Origin: Dichetophora obliterata | Lineage: Eukaryota > Arthropoda > Insecta > Diptera > Sciomyzidae | DNA: 64,000 nt | Direction of reading: 5' to 3' | NCBI GenBank assembly: GCA_963920525.1 | Contig: OY986438.1 | Span: 128,411,420-128,475,419 of the forward strand | In this document: positions 50,760-62,995 of the stretch, in pieces | Layout of the letters: each line of letters starts with the position of its first letter | Position numbering within the stretch: position 1 is the stretch's first letter | Made by a program: the position numbers and the translations under genes | The notes under the pieces: model-generated | Seen by the model: only the letters and a program-made list of their open reading frames with translations | Told to the model about the DNA's origin: nothing | Databases searched by the model: none

Positions 50760-50834
50760 CTTTTAGAGCCTTTTGCATTTCTTCCATATGAATAACCCAT
50801 TCCGGTTTTCGGTAGTCCTTGGATCCAACAATGC
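50760..50834 (-). CDS. sls: sallimus 75-bp linker exon
   Basis: A 25-codon exon between CTTCTTATAG (50835) and the donor AAAAG|GTAAGC, phase 1 at both ends. It encodes IVGSKDYRKPEWVIHMEEMQ and then KALK, a charged inter-Ig linker of the type that separates Ig domains in kettin. It joins Ig exon 51180-51486 (via a 345-bp intron) to the next Ig exon. The strong splice signals and the matched phase on both sides support it even though it is too short to stand out as an ORF. Confidence 0.85.
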
Positions 50835-51179
50835 CTATAAGAAGTGCAATTAAATGCATTAGTTAATGACATAAAGCCCATATTTTCGATACAACTAAGT
50901 TTGTCTTTACATAATTTCTATATAAAAAAATCCTATACTGTGTTGATAAAAATGTTGTTATGATCAGTGTAAGATAGATATAGTTCATAGAGTAAAGGGC
51001 GCATATATAGAGGTACATTTATATGGGATAAGAAGGTTTTTATAATATCATTGTTTTCGAGCGGTCCGCATATCCTAGCTGCAAAATAATTTTTATAATT
51101 ATATGTATAAAACACATATCGTTAAAATAACATGAGCAGTAAAAAAATTTTAATATTATGTGGTCAATTTTTAAGTTAC

Positions 51180-51486
51180 CTTCTTCCACTGAGAAGAGCG
51201 CTGTTGTGACTGCTACACCAAGCGGATTATATGCTTCGAAACTAATGGTGCCTTCATCATCAGGATAAATATTATTGATAACTAGAACCGAGGTTCCATC
51301 TTCGAAATTTTCGATTTGATATTCTTCGGATGCGAATATCTCCTCGTCGTCGCGTAGCCATTTAACTTTGGGTTTCGGTTTACCAATGACCTTAACTTCC
51401 AGCTTCGCTAATTCACCCTGCTTGGGTTCGATTTTCTCTGGTAGTTTTTTAATAATTTTCGGTGGTTGTTCGTCGAGTGAGAATGA
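51180..51486 (-). CDS. sls: sallimus Ig-domain exon
   Basis: A 307-bp exon after the acceptor TTTCAATCAACAG (51487), phase 0, ending GAAG|GTAACT in phase 1. It begins SFSLDEQPPKIIKKLPEKIE and encodes one I-set Ig domain of about 90 residues: KPKPKVKWLRDDEEI with the core Trp, SVLVINNIYPDDEGTISFEA as the E-F strands, then NPLGVAV. Both disulphide cysteines are replaced (LEVKV in strand B, TISFEA in strand F), which some titin-family Ig domains tolerate. Kettin-type Ig domains bind actin in the Z-disc and I-band. This is the most upstream sls exon in the window; the previous exon lies beyond 64000. Confidence 0.9.
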
Positions 51487-52514
51487 CTGTTGATTGAAAT
51501 GTGACAAAGAATCAACTAATTGCATTAGGATACTAAATTATATGACACGTTATTCTTCAATTTATTATGAAATAACTCCTATCTAAATTAAAAATATTTT
51601 TTCTTCGCTTGGTAATTAAATGAAAAAGTTAAATGCTGCTGTTAAGATCTCGGGTTGGAATCCTAGTAACTTTATATTCAATACTTTTTCATTTCTTTGA
51701 ATTTTTTTATGAAAAGTTGTTAGTTTTTAATTCACAATAACTTGTGCTTACAGATTTGCATTTGGCTAAAGAAAACCTTAAACCGAAAAAGGTCAAAGTA
51801 TTGCGGAAATTAAGATGCATGGCAACAGACCGACGCCAAGTCGATAATTTAGAGACCGATACTTTTTCTTGCATGTACGAAGACGGGAACCTGTGTCAGT
51901 TATCCTGAAAACAATAAAGTTGTGGAGGAAAGTCTTCTCTTACATACTCAATCCTAATACTGACAATAATCCTGCCAAAAGAGACGATATCCCAAAAAAT
52001 TTTATTATGTATGACAGCGTAAAGAGTAGAACCTTTGATCAATCATGCCTGACTGAAATGAAATCGTAAAAAAAGCTACGTGGGACGATGGTCTGCCTGT
52101 TGAGCTCAAGTTCGGTCACCAGCTGTCAAAAAACGAACGGTCACAATTTTTTGGTAACCACTACACTATTGCGAACTTATTGTTTTCCATCAAATAAATA
52201 TAATTCAATAATTGGCTTTGGCTAAGGACGCAGAGTAGCGATCACATCTTTGTTGGAAAGAGAGGACAACCTAATACTATAAGGCCAAAATCGACAAACG
52301 GTGGTAAGCTTCAATTGAGTATGTAAGTACGAAGTTTAGGGCATAATTTAATGTAGACTTAACCTTTTCGGGTAAAATGGTCACATATGTATGTGGACAA
52401 AAGTTTTTGTTTTGAAATATTTTCTGATTTGTCGTTAGTTCTTTCAAATATTGGCACAATGGATATAGAAAATACTCTCCCTCATGAGCTTTCCTTTAAT
52501 TTCTCAAATTTGTC

Positions 52515-52808
52515 GCGTAAGAAGGCTCCTCTGTGTGGTAAGTAAATAGTTTTTGATAAATAATGAATTTATTGTAAAAAAAGTACAATGTATCCACATA
52601 TCTGCACATTTAAAAATTATTACTTCAAAAAAAATTTTTTAATGCAAAATGCAAATATGTAGCGTAAGAAGGCTCCTATGCTTGGAAAGTAAAAAAGTGT
52701 TAGTAAATTAAGAGTTTATTGTAAAAAGTACAATATGTCCATATATGAGCACATTAAAAAACTTTACTTTAAAAAAATTAAATTTTTTTTTGCAGAAATG
52801 TCTTAACT
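52515..52808. repeat. 147-bp tandem repeat, two diverged copies
   Basis: GCGTAAGAAGGCTCCT starts at 52515 and 52662, and each is followed in the same order by TTTATTGTAAAAA, AGTACAAT and TCCA(C/T)ATAT. The copies have several small indels. Confidence 0.75.
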
Positions 52809-53562
52809 AGACCCTATTTAGTAAGAATAATACCTTAAAAAATACTTTTTCATTTTATTTCTTGGTGTGGGATTGAAGAGGTCAAGAGGGGAACCTCATG
52901 TAAACGACTGTTTGTTAAATATTTTTGTACAAAAAAATTAGGGCATTTATTAATATTCATATATCAGACTATTGACGATAAAGTCTACATGAACAGAATT
53001 AAAATTTTAAAATAGCGCTGTTGCATGGAGCGGAATTTTCATTCATACTGCTCGGAAAAATGTGACATTTGGCGTCAGACCCAGTCTCCAGAAATTTCAT
53101 GTTGATCGCGTAATGCCTTAACCTGCAAACTTCGGCTTAAAGTTGAGAAAATGGGAAAACGGGCGAAAATTTCACTACTTTGAGGTATTTGGTCATTTTT
53201 CAGGCACTATGCATCCATTTAGTTTGTTGGAAATATTTTCATTGTAAGGAATACATACCTACCTTTCCAAAAAGTATAAGAAGACCAAAATCGGTTGATA
53301 TATAATAAACATCTTCATGAATGCATAAAAAGTTAACTATAAGACACTCACTGAAATTTGCATCTTAGCATCATTCCATTCTATCACGATGAGACGCAAT
53401 AAAAGCATGGAAAAGAGATATAAAGTTCATTGAGAATGAAAACACCGAATTTTTTCTTCTCACAGTTTTCACACCATCCATGAACCGTACTCAGTAGAGC
53501 TCGATAAACAATGTTCATTGCTTGTGTGGAATGAGTGTATACAATAAGTTGAATGAGTAACG

Positions 53563-54909
53563 ATGGCACACATTCTTAGCTCTCTAACTCACATTATAAA
53601 TTATTGTTTTACTACATCGTCTTTTCAACGTTTGTGGAAATCTGCTATAGTAACGCCAGTGGCAAAAAAAAATACAGCTTGTGAACCGAAGGATTTCAGG
53701 CCTATAAGCATCCGGTCTTCATTATCCAAAGTATTTGAATCTATCATGGCTAACCAAATATCATCATTCTTAAGTGAAAATAATCTTTTGTCTTCATTCC
53801 AATCTGGTTTTCGCGCTGGTCACAGTTGCTCTACTGTGACGGTTAACGTAATGGATGATATAAGGTCTTATTATTATGATGATAGACTAACTCTATTGTG
53901 TCTGCTTGATTTTTCAAAAGCATTTGACCACTGTTAGTCATGAACTCCTTTGTCAAAAATTAAAATATTTCTTTGGTTTCTGCGACAGTGCCACTCATTT
54001 GTTAAGAAGCTATTTGACAAACAGACTACAAATAGTGAAGGTCGCTACTAATTTTTCATACTATAAAGCTGTTTGCTGTGGTGTGCCTCAGGGATCGGTT
54101 CTTGACCCGCTGCTCTTCTCCATGTTCGTGAATGACCTTTTTCACTGCTGCACATATTCGTCCATGCATGCTTATGCTGATGACGTTCAGATTTACGTGT
54201 CTGGTAGAATAAACCTCATGGAAGATTTAGTATGCAAACTGAATGAAGATCTTGACAGTATTAACCAATGGGCTATGAAAAATAGTCCTTACCTTAATGT
54301 ACTTAAGTCGTATGTGTTGCCTGTCTCTAAAGAAAAAATAAGCCTTGACTCCATTCCAGACGTTATATTGGGTGATAAAATCATAAAAATAGTTAATAGT
54401 GTTGTAAGTCTTGGATTTAATATCAATGCTTCAATTACGTGCACAGATCATATCAACAGTGTAGTCCGCAAAATCTATTACATTGAAATCTATTATATTG
54501 ATCTAAGACGTAAACTTGTAATTCAGCTCGTTGTTCCCGTCATAACATATTCTGAACTTGTATACAGCAAGTTAGACTCGCAGTCTCAACTTAAATTGCA
54601 GATCGCATTTAATCATGCCACTCGTTATGTCTACGGCTTGCGCAAATTTGATCATTTAGCTCAATAAAAAACTGTATACTTGGGTGGGATATCATAAGCT
54701 ATTCTAATGCCAGGAATTGCATTTTTTTACACAAACTCATACACCACTAAACTCCTTTCTACTTATTTGAAAAACTGCAATTTAGTCGGTCAAATAGAAG
54801 CCAAGTGATAATTATACCTAGTTTTAACTTTCTAAACTCCACAAGACTATTCTTCATTAATGCCGCTAGATTATGGAATTCATTGCCTAGTAGCTTAAAA
54901 TCCATAGCG
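53563..54909 (+). pseudogene. reverse transcriptase fragment of the 53.6-kb LINE
   Basis: The first part (53563-53937) has SAIVTPVAKK, FRPISIRSSLSKVFE and LLDFSKAFD. A one-base insertion near 53928 shifts into the second part (to 54667), with GVPQGSVLDPLLF and the catalytic YADD. An early stop at 54665-54667 and further disruption separate it from the C-terminal ARLWNSLP segment. Endonuclease and ORF1 are absent. It differs clearly from the other two LINE families in the window. Confidence 0.85.
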
Positions 54910-54998
54910 TAAAAAATATCCTTCAAACATGCTATTATGAAGCACTTTTCATCACATAATACTTAACAAAATATCAGATCCTTAGCTCTATATGACAT

Positions 54999-55035
54999 TG
55001 TCTCTCTCTCTCTCTCTCTATCTCTCTCACTCTCT
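54999..55035. repeat. (TC)n microsatellite
   Basis: An almost unbroken run of TC dinucleotides in the 3' part of the LINE copy. Confidence 0.9.
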
Positions 55036-55429
55036 TGTTTGCTCTTTCTTAATTTAAGTTCTATCTGTCTTATGAATTTACATTTGTTTTACATAAAAAT
55101 TTTTTGATAACACTTTTAATTGTATAATAATAAATTTAAATTACCTTAGATTTAAGTTTAAATGTTTTATAATAAGTTAAATTCAAATTATGTTCAAACT
55201 ATAAAAGAACCTTGTTCTTAATGTACTATTATAAAATAAATAAATAATAAAATAATAAAAATAATGGCACATGGAACTGCCCGAGCAAAGGGTGTGGTGG
55301 GTGCATTCAAATGATTTCAATAATAGAAAAACTCGAGAACATTGAATGAAATATTGCATGAAAATGCATGGCCAACGCTTAATTTTTTAGAACTAAAAAC
55401 TATGTATAAAATTCTTCTGTACGTGTGTT

Positions 55430-57260
55430 TGTAATTAAACTCCTCCTAAATGACTGGAGCGATTTTGATGAAATTTTTTGTATGTGTTGAAGTGGGATAA
55501 AAACCAGTCGTAAATTCCCAAACTAATCATACGATTAGCATGAAACTTTGTATACAGAGGTTTTCAGGTGCGATGTTGGCGGTATCTATTTTGATCTATC
55601 CTTAACACCAGAGGATGCTGCAGTAAAATTTAAAAAAAAAACTCAAGAACTCCTCAACGCGCTCATATGATAATAATGCAAATTTGTGTATAGGCGTGTT
55701 TGGATACAATAAATATTTTGGCTTTATCAATCTTGATCTATCTTTATACCCAGAGGGCGCTGTAGTACAAATCTTTTATGAAACCGCAAAAACTCCTAAG
55801 TTGCTCATGTGATTAGTATGAAAAATTGTATTGAGAAATTTGTAGATACTGTAAATGTTTTGGCACTAATAATTTTTATCAAACTCTTACACCAGAGGAA
55901 TGTGCTGTAGTACAAATCTGTTAGAAAACCGCCAACAACTTCCTAGCACTCACTCAAAAAAATCTGCTTGCCCTAAATGAAGAAACTGTGGCTTCAATTC
56001 ATAGGCATGGGTTTTTCTATATTCTATAGAGATTTCTCCTTAATGTAGAAAATTTTTACATGATTTGACGACCGCACGTCTTGATTTCGTTGCAATGTTA
56101 TCAAAACAGCTTCTTAGTTTTGAAGACAAGTTTTTACTTAAATATAAGAAATGACGATATGATAAAAGTTAAATTTTCAAGAATTGTATACAAGCAGAAA
56201 TAATTTGAAGAAAAACTGTATTGATATCAAGTCTGCTCGCTACATTCTACAGCGTGATTTCATAAATTTGGAGAAACATAAGTTACAAAACTTGGATATT
56301 TTATAGAAATACATGTAAGTTTTTTTTCTTTTGTACACCACAAGTGATTTATTTTAAGGATGCATTGCTTATATTTCTAGAAAAAATGCTTTAAAATTAC
56401 TTACGAAGCGAACGATTTTTAATGAAGCAAATTAATCGACGATTATTGAACAACAGCGATGGTCGAATGGATAAGCCCATGCACTTACACTCACGCGGCC
56501 GAGGTTCAAGTCTCCGGATAATGGTAATTTTTCAATTTAATTTAATGTTAATAATAATAATGTTTACAGTTTTTCTCAGTATAAAAATCATAATTCTCAC
56601 AGTATGCTGTTTAAAATCTTATAAAAGTGTTTTTTTTTGCAAAAATTAAAAAGTTTTTCCAGGAGATTGATGAAAAATTTCTTATTTTCAAAGAAAATTT
56701 TTCTCTTACTTATAGCTGAGGATTAATAAAAAGTAGAAAATTTCTTATTTTCAAAGAAAATGTTTCTCGTAGTTATAGCCACTGTAATAAGATTTCAACA
56801 CAATTGCGATAAGTATCTTCAATTTAGCGAATAGTTCGTAAATGATTGGATAATTTTCCTAAAATATTTCCAACTTCTGGTGTCATTTTAACTAATAATA
56901 TATACTTCATTTTTAGAAAATCGGTCATGGCGATATATTAAGCCCGATTTTCTAACGATTGGGTGCTATTTTTCTAGATTTTCTGGAAACTTTTTTCTGA
57001 GTGCTTCTTAATTTGAATTAAAACTTGTATGTAGGGGTTTTTAGGGGGAACAAATGTTTTGGAGCTATCTATTTTGATCTTTCTTTAACAACAGAGGGCA
57101 CTGAAGTACAAATGTTTTACAAAACCTCCAAAAAGTCCTAAACTGCTCATATGATTAGAATTATAATTTATATAGAAGTCTTAAATTACGACGAGAGTTT
57201 TGTCGCTATCTATTTTAATCCATATTGAACACTATCATTTCATCAGGAACTTTATCCAAA
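55430..57260. repeat. diverged tandem repeat family, unit about 140 bp
   Basis: A recurring order of phrases, CTCATATGATTAG-ATGAAA, then TTTTGGC-TATC-TTTGATCTATC, then CCAGAGGGCGCTGTAGTACAAA, is seen at about 55526, 55662 and 55804 (spacing 136 and 142 bp) and again at about 57050-57240. The copies are too diverged to set exact limits. An unrelated stretch (55960-57000) separates the two clusters. Confidence 0.6.
56453..56526 (+). ncRNA. tRNA-like segment (degenerate tRNA or SINE head)
   Basis: TGGTCGAATGGATAAGCC resembles a tRNA A-box/D-arm of the Ser/Leu kind, and CGAGGTTCAAGTCTCCG, about 40 bp later, resembles a B-box/T-arm with four of five stem pairs. The two presumed acceptor strands do not pair, so it is not a working tRNA. 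AT-rich sequence follows, as in a tRNA-derived SINE. Confidence 0.35.
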
Positions 57261-57716
57261 TCAAAATCTTCGCGCTAACTACCGGAAAGGTCAGAACAAT
57301 GTCTGACCGGGCTAATTAGATTTATATTAGTCCGAGAGGCAGCGTTGCATTTCAGAAAAACATTTCTGAAATCATGATTTATTGAAATGATTCTCTTTAA
57401 TCAGTCGTTCAATGATCTGAGCATCAGCTGAATCAAAAGATATGGAGCTGGCCGTAAAAAAATGTAAACTATGTAGAAAAAAAAGAATTAAAGCAAAACA
57501 ATTTCTGAAGTCTTAAAAATTCGTGGAGTTACTATTAGAATAGTTAAGTTTGAAAAAATAACAGCTGCATAAAAAATTCTGTAGTAATCGTCAGCTACCC
57601 TTATGAACCGGTAAAAAAAGTGAAGGTAAAAAGTATTTCTGAAGTCACAAAACTTATATGGCGTATTTATTTATAGCACCTTCAAAAGTACAAAGAAAAT
57701 ACATTCTATTTTCTTA

Positions 57717-60700
57717 AATATATTCTACCATAACTGTGGCGGCATGAGAAGCAAATTAAACAAACTTTATGTTGACGCTAAGTCATGCCACTTCAATGTC
57801 CTAGTATTCACTGAGACATGGCTAAACGAAACCTTCAATAATGAGGAAATTCTTGATAGCAATTGGACTGTCTTCAGAAAGGATCTGGACTACTCCTCAA
57901 CAGGTCTTTCTCGAGGAGGTGGTGTCCTTGTAGCATCTCACAATTCCCTTTCAAGTGAGCTAATAGACACACCTAACCATAAACTGTTCGATCACCGAAT
58001 TATTAGAGTTTGTTCAGGTAAAAGTCTCAATGTGTACAAAGGTGTCGTTTACATTCCTCCCGGCTCAAGTGAAACAACATACAATGAGCTATGTGAAACA
58101 CTGACCACCTTTACCTCCTCCCTAAAAGAGGAAGATAAAGTTGTTATTCCTGGTGACTTCAATCGCCCAAATATATCTTTTGTCACCGACGAAAACGACA
58201 ACTTTCTTTTTCCTGTAAATGTTTCTAATGCCATAGACTTCAACTTACTTAGCACCTTTTATGGCAGTGACTTGCAGCAAGTCTCTTCTGTACAAAATCA
58301 GAATGGCAGATGGTTGGACCTAATTTTTACTAACTCGTATGAAGAAGTGAAGGTTAGTCCATGCATGGGAGCAGAAAATTTATTAACCAACACTGTTCAT
58401 CATACAGCCTTAAAAGTTGTTTTCTCTGCTAATGACATCAACTTTACCCAGTCTTATTATAACACCATTGCGTACGATTACCTCAACGCCGATTATGAAA
58501 GAATAAAATGTTATCTTAGTTCTCTAAATTGGAATCATATTCTATTCAATTCAATTTAGATTTAGACAGTGCTGTCTCTATATTTTATCAGCACATTTTT
58601 ACCGCTATCGAAAGTTATGTGCCAATAATAAAGAAAAAGAATAAGTTCACAGAACCATGGCTAGACAAGAATCTCAGATTTTTGAGGAATCAAAGTAATA
58701 AAATCTACAAACTTCTCAAAAACACTGATAATATAAGCGATGAACTGAAGCTTAGATATGACGAGCTATCAAGAGAGTTCTCTATCAAGTCAGAAGAAGC
58801 GTGCAAGTTGTACACGAACATCATCGGAGAAAAAATTGTCCAAGAGCCGAGAAAATTCTTTGACTTTGTTAACATGAAGCGTAAATCTAGCGGCTATCCA
58901 TCGTCTATGTTTAAAGGTAATGTCACTTCGTCCAATTCTCTTGAAATAAGCAACTTGTATGCCGATCACTTTAAGGAGGTCTTTTGTCTTCCTACCACCT
59001 TATCTGAAACTTCTCCTAGCTCAACTATTATAGTTGATAGTTTATATTTAACCCAGGAAGAGATTTCTAATGCAATAAAAGAACTGGATATATTAAAGGG
59101 ACCAGTAGCTCGTTCCTGTAACAAAATCGGCAAGTTACCGATTTGTGTGACGTCACGCGTTAACGATCCCTAGTTACCGATTTCGTGACAACTAATGTTT
59201 GTGTACGTTGAAATCGGTAAAAATTCGGTCCGTGATGAAAAAGAACACAAATCGAGAAGAAACGTTGCGAAATTGAGTCAAATAGCAAGCAGCTGTCTAC
59301 TTGCATTTATTTTTTTTATGTGCGCTAAATTTTATAATAAAAAGGTGATGGTCTTGTTATTAAAAAGTGATTATTTGATTATTTATATGTGTTATAATAT
59401 TTGCGGAAATAATCAACTATTATGATTGTAATTAATTTGACAATAATAAAAAACTTAGCAAATATTTGCAACCGGGTTCTTTTGCATTGCTCTAACAAAT
59501 ATTCTGCATTACCTTGAAAGTTAAAACGTTTTAAAACAAAAACAGTATTATAAACAGAGTATTCCAATAAAAAAATGTAACTTAAGCGTAAATACCCGTT
59601 TAAGAATATTAATTCGGTAGATCGGTAGAATTCTCACTTGCCGCAGAGTGAGTGAGAAAAACATGAAGTTTTATCGATTCACTTTTCTTACACAAACACT
59701 TTTTTTAAAGATTCTATTGAAGTGAAATCGGAACATGTGACAACTTATCGATTTGGAACAAACTAATAGAACAAAAATCGATTCAGATTATTACACAAAC
59801 AGTGTAGGTGAGAATTACGTCAGATTGACGTCAAATCGGTAATATGGATCGGTAACTGCGATCGTTATGAGTTACAAGAACGAGCTACAGGACCAGACTT
59901 AATACCTACAAGCTTTTTGGTGCGATGTTTAGACCAACTGCTATTGCCATTACACATAATCTTTAACGAATCACTGGTTTGTGGGACATTTCCTTCATAT
60001 TGGAAATCATCCCATCTTACGCCAATTTACAAGAATGGTGATAAAAAATCAGTTGAAAATTATAGAGGCATAGCAATCTTGTCAGCCATTCCAAAACTTT
60101 TTGAAAAACTTATTTGTGAAAAGCTAACAAGTTTCATTAACCCACGTCTAAATGAGCAGCAACACGGGTTCCGAAAAGGGCGATCTACCACCACTAATCT
60201 CATGATTATGGTATCAGATGTTTTAGTCAAAATGGAAAAAGGGCACCAAATAGATGCTGTTTATACTGATTTTAGTAAAGCTTTTGATCGAGTTGATCAC
60301 AACATTCTTATATAAAAGTTAGAAAAATTTGGTGTTGCAGGGTTCATACTAAGTTGGCTAAAATCATATTTAAACGGCAGATCCCAGTTTGTTAAATTCC
60401 AGGGAGTTCTATCGAAAAAAATTGCAGTCTCCTCGGGAGTTCCGCAAGGTAGTCATCTTGGTCCTCTTCTTTTCAACATATTCATATCCGATCTGTCAGA
60501 AGTTCTTAACGATATCCGACATCTTATGTATGCAGATGATTTAAAAATGTACTATTCAATTCAATCAGATGTAGATGTAAATTTTTTGCAATCAAAATTG
60601 TTGTCTCTTGAGCAATGGTGTTTTCAAAATAAACTACATCTTAATGTCAATAAATGCAATGTTATTAGCTTTTCTCGTAAAAACAACGTAACATTACATA

Positions 60701-61368
60701 CCTACCACCTCAATAGTATCGAACTAAAAAGGGTCAACCATATAGTGGATCTTGGAGTTGTCTTAGATTGCAAGATGCGCTTTAATCTGCACTATGATAA
60801 AATTGTGTCCAGGGCCAGCAAACAGCTCGGTTTTATAAAAAGGCGTGCAAATGAATTCAAGAATATATGGGTCACTACATCCTTGTACCGTGCATTAGTG
60901 CGCCCAATACTTGAATATGCATGCATAATTTGGAATCCATCTTTCGATTCCCATAGAGAAAGAATTGAGTCTATTCAAAAGCAGTTCTTACTATACGCGC
61001 TTAGAGATATGTACAACCCCCATGATTATTGTAGCCTCCCATCATATGAACATAGACTCAGCCTTTTAAATTTGATGCCACTATCAACAAGAAGATCGTT
61101 ATTGGGCTCATGCTTCACATTTGATGTAATTAATGGTGCTATTCACAGCGAATATATTTCTAATATGATTTCCTTTAACGATCCAATTAGGCGCACTAGG
61201 CATACTCGATTGTTAACTGAATATCAGCACCAAACTACACATGCAAATAATGAACCCATCAATCGTTGTTGCAGAGAATTTAATAATATCTCTATATACT
61301 ACTCACCTTCTATGTCCAAATTCTCTTTCAAGCAAACCCTATATAAATCACTCAGTAATCAGAATTAA
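57717..61368 (+). pseudogene. LINE ORF2: APE endonuclease plus reverse transcriptase, broken in three places
   Basis: The endonuclease (57744-58559) shows FTETWLNE, RGGGVLVASH, VIPGDFNRP and GRWLDLIFTN. A frameshift near 58550 leads to the linker region (to about 59104, ending LKGP), where a TIR element is inserted. Coding resumes at about 59889 with GPDLIP and shows PIYKNGDKKSVENYRGIAIL, YTDFSKAFDRVDH, SSGVPQGSHLGPLLF and MYADD. One in-frame TAA lies at 60313-60315. The C-terminus has NNEPINRCCREFN. Apart from these three lesions the enzyme is whole, so the copy is not very old. Confidence 0.88.
59105..59888. mobile_element. 784-bp non-autonomous TIR element nested in the LINE
   Basis: The ends are inverted copies of GTAGCTCGTTC(C/T)TGTAAC (18 bp, one mismatch). 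The LINE text on both sides shares GGACCA (left GGGACCAG, right AGGACCAG), a target duplication of about 7-8 bp that suggests a hAT-like or P-like mechanism. Subterminal copies of TTACCGAT or its inverse occur near both ends (about 59136, 59172, 59211, 59834, 59849). Together with GACGTCA motifs (59149, 59828) they look like transposase-binding repeats. No transposase is encoded. Confidence 0.8.
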
Positions 61369-62159
61369 CCCAGGCCTCAGATAAACTACATACATGTATG
61401 GATTTATATGTATAAGCATTTAGTTTAATAAATCAAAATTCTTTAACATCCCTCTCCAAATCTCCCATTTACGTCCTTTTGTCCTTATAGTCTTTAAGAA
61501 TAATATATATACATCGTATCTTAAGTGTGTATATAGTCTCTCTTGTTTTCCTCCTCTTCTCTTAGTTTTGACATGGGGTTTGAAATCATGTCAATCCGGT
61601 GGGCGGAGTATGCCCACTAAGAGCACCAAATAAAAAATAAAATAAAAACAAGGAAAGGGGAGAAGAAAAACAAAAAACTTAGTAATCTAAACTTAGTAAT
61701 AAGTAAACAAAACCTGTTAGAATAAGTAAATTTTATTGCCTTGTTTGGCCAATAAATAAATAAATAAATAAATAAAATAATCAGCTGTACTTCTAATGAT
61801 GATAAGGCCGTCAGCTGGGGGTTAAAGGTGTCGAGTGCGCATAAGATCTCAGCTTCAAGTAATTAATTTAACTAGCTAACTGACGATCTTTCCACTATTA
61901 TATCTGCAGCTTAGTATTGATTTCATTAATAATAGTATACAAACTGTTCTATATAAAAATTTGAAACTTTATTAAATTTATTTAATCCATGTTTTGTTAC
62001 TTAAAACTTTTTAAAAGTGTGTTTCTTTTTAAACAAGTATTTTTTATTCATAGAATAAATATTTTTTTATAAATTTTTTTTATTATTTTTTATTCATATA
62101 AAAATTATTGTTTCAGAAAACCATGAAATAGTTGCAACGCTACCTCTCGGACTATATGT

Positions 62160-62465
62160 TTTTATTTATTTATTTATTATTATTTAACTATCAACAATCA
62201 TTTAACCATTTTGAGTCATTACAAGTTATTTATATTAACGATAAGATATAAGACTAATAAGATGTAAACATAATTATATTAAAGAATATTACACTTTTAT
62301 AAATTCATTCTAAGCAATGCTTAATAAATAGTCTTTTAAAAGTGTGTCTATTCAAAGTGAGATCTATTTGAACATTTATGGAATTGAACGCTATGCACAT
62401 ATTATTAATAGGATCATTACGGCCATAGTTAGTCCTATGATATGGAATGTAAAAAAATCTCTTTG
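62160..62465 (-). mobile_element. 3' end fragment of another CR1/Jockey-group LINE
   Basis: On the minus strand a short open piece (about 62465 to the TGA at 62305-62307) reads RFFYIPYHRTNYGRNDPINN and then MCIAFNSINVQIDL. This is the C-terminal signature also seen in the other two CR1-type copies here (NEPINRCCREFN, NEPLRSACGDFN). An AAAT-type tail (TTTATTTATTTATTTA on the plus strand, 62161-62183) ends the fragment. Everything upstream is missing. Confidence 0.75.
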
Positions 62466-62640
62466 CCTAAAATATCTCTCAGGCGCATAGATAAGAGAGA
62501 TAAATAAGAGAGCGAGGAGTGGCGCGCAGTCAATGTGTGACATCATTATAAATGATATTAGTACAGTATATCGAGAGCTAATATTCAATATAACCTATCT
62601 ACAAAAATAACTTTTTTCAGAAAAATAAAAAAGTTATGCT

Positions 62641-62995
62641 GGAAACCCTATCCACCATCTTGAATTTTAAAATTCTGACTTCAGATTTGTTATCAGTGAC
62701 TCCCTAACACTGTTAAATGATGTTTAAAACTCTTAAAAATACATATTATTAGGTGGCAACCCTATTATTTCAAAATTTTATAATTTTGAAATGCTGACCA
62801 CGGATTCGGATTCAGCGACCCATTTTTATCTGATGTTCGCATCAGCATCGCATTTGTAAAAATAAAAAATAGCTGGCAGCCCTATTACCCATTTTTATTT
62901 TTAAAATTCTGACTTCAGATTCGAATTCAGCAACCTCCTAGCACTGTTAAATAATGATGCGTGACCCATTTTTACCTAGTGTTCGAGCCAGCACC
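62641..62995. repeat. diverged tandem repeat, unit about 113-121 bp, three copies
   Basis: (A/G)CCCTAT at 62645, 62758 and 62879 is followed each time by AATTTTAAAATTCTGACTTC-like text and GATTC-(A/G)-AATTCAGC-AACC. No coding potential. Confidence 0.6.

Larger units (their letters stand above)
53560..55265 (+). mobile_element. 5'-truncated non-LTR retrotransposon
   Basis: Coding begins abruptly inside the reverse transcriptase and ends after ARLWNSLPSSLKS (near 54900), a usual LINE C-terminus. It is followed by a (TC)n run at 54999-55035 and an A-rich tail of TAAA/TAA units at about 55231-55265. 5' truncation and an A-rich simple-repeat tail are typical of LINE copies. Confidence 0.8.
57700..61779 (+). 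mobile_element. CR1/Jockey-group LINE, ORF2 nearly complete, with nested insertion
   Basis: From about 57715 (FYHNCGGMRSKLNKL, a usual endonuclease start) to the ORF2 stop at 61366-61368, then a 3' region of about 380 bp and a clear (AAAT)n tail at 61750-61779. ORF1 is not seen, so the copy is probably 5'-truncated. It is antisense to sls. A 784-bp TIR element sits inside at 59105-59888. Confidence 0.85.

Noticed and set aside
51720..52080. A stretch that looks faintly coding on the plus strand.
   Set aside because: It has several stops in each frame and I could not match it to a transposase or any other family.
62391..62588. Minus-strand ORF of 65 codons with a hydrophobic C-terminus.
   Set aside because: It is out of frame with the LINE C-terminal signature that covers the same bases, so it is an overlapping-frame artefact.
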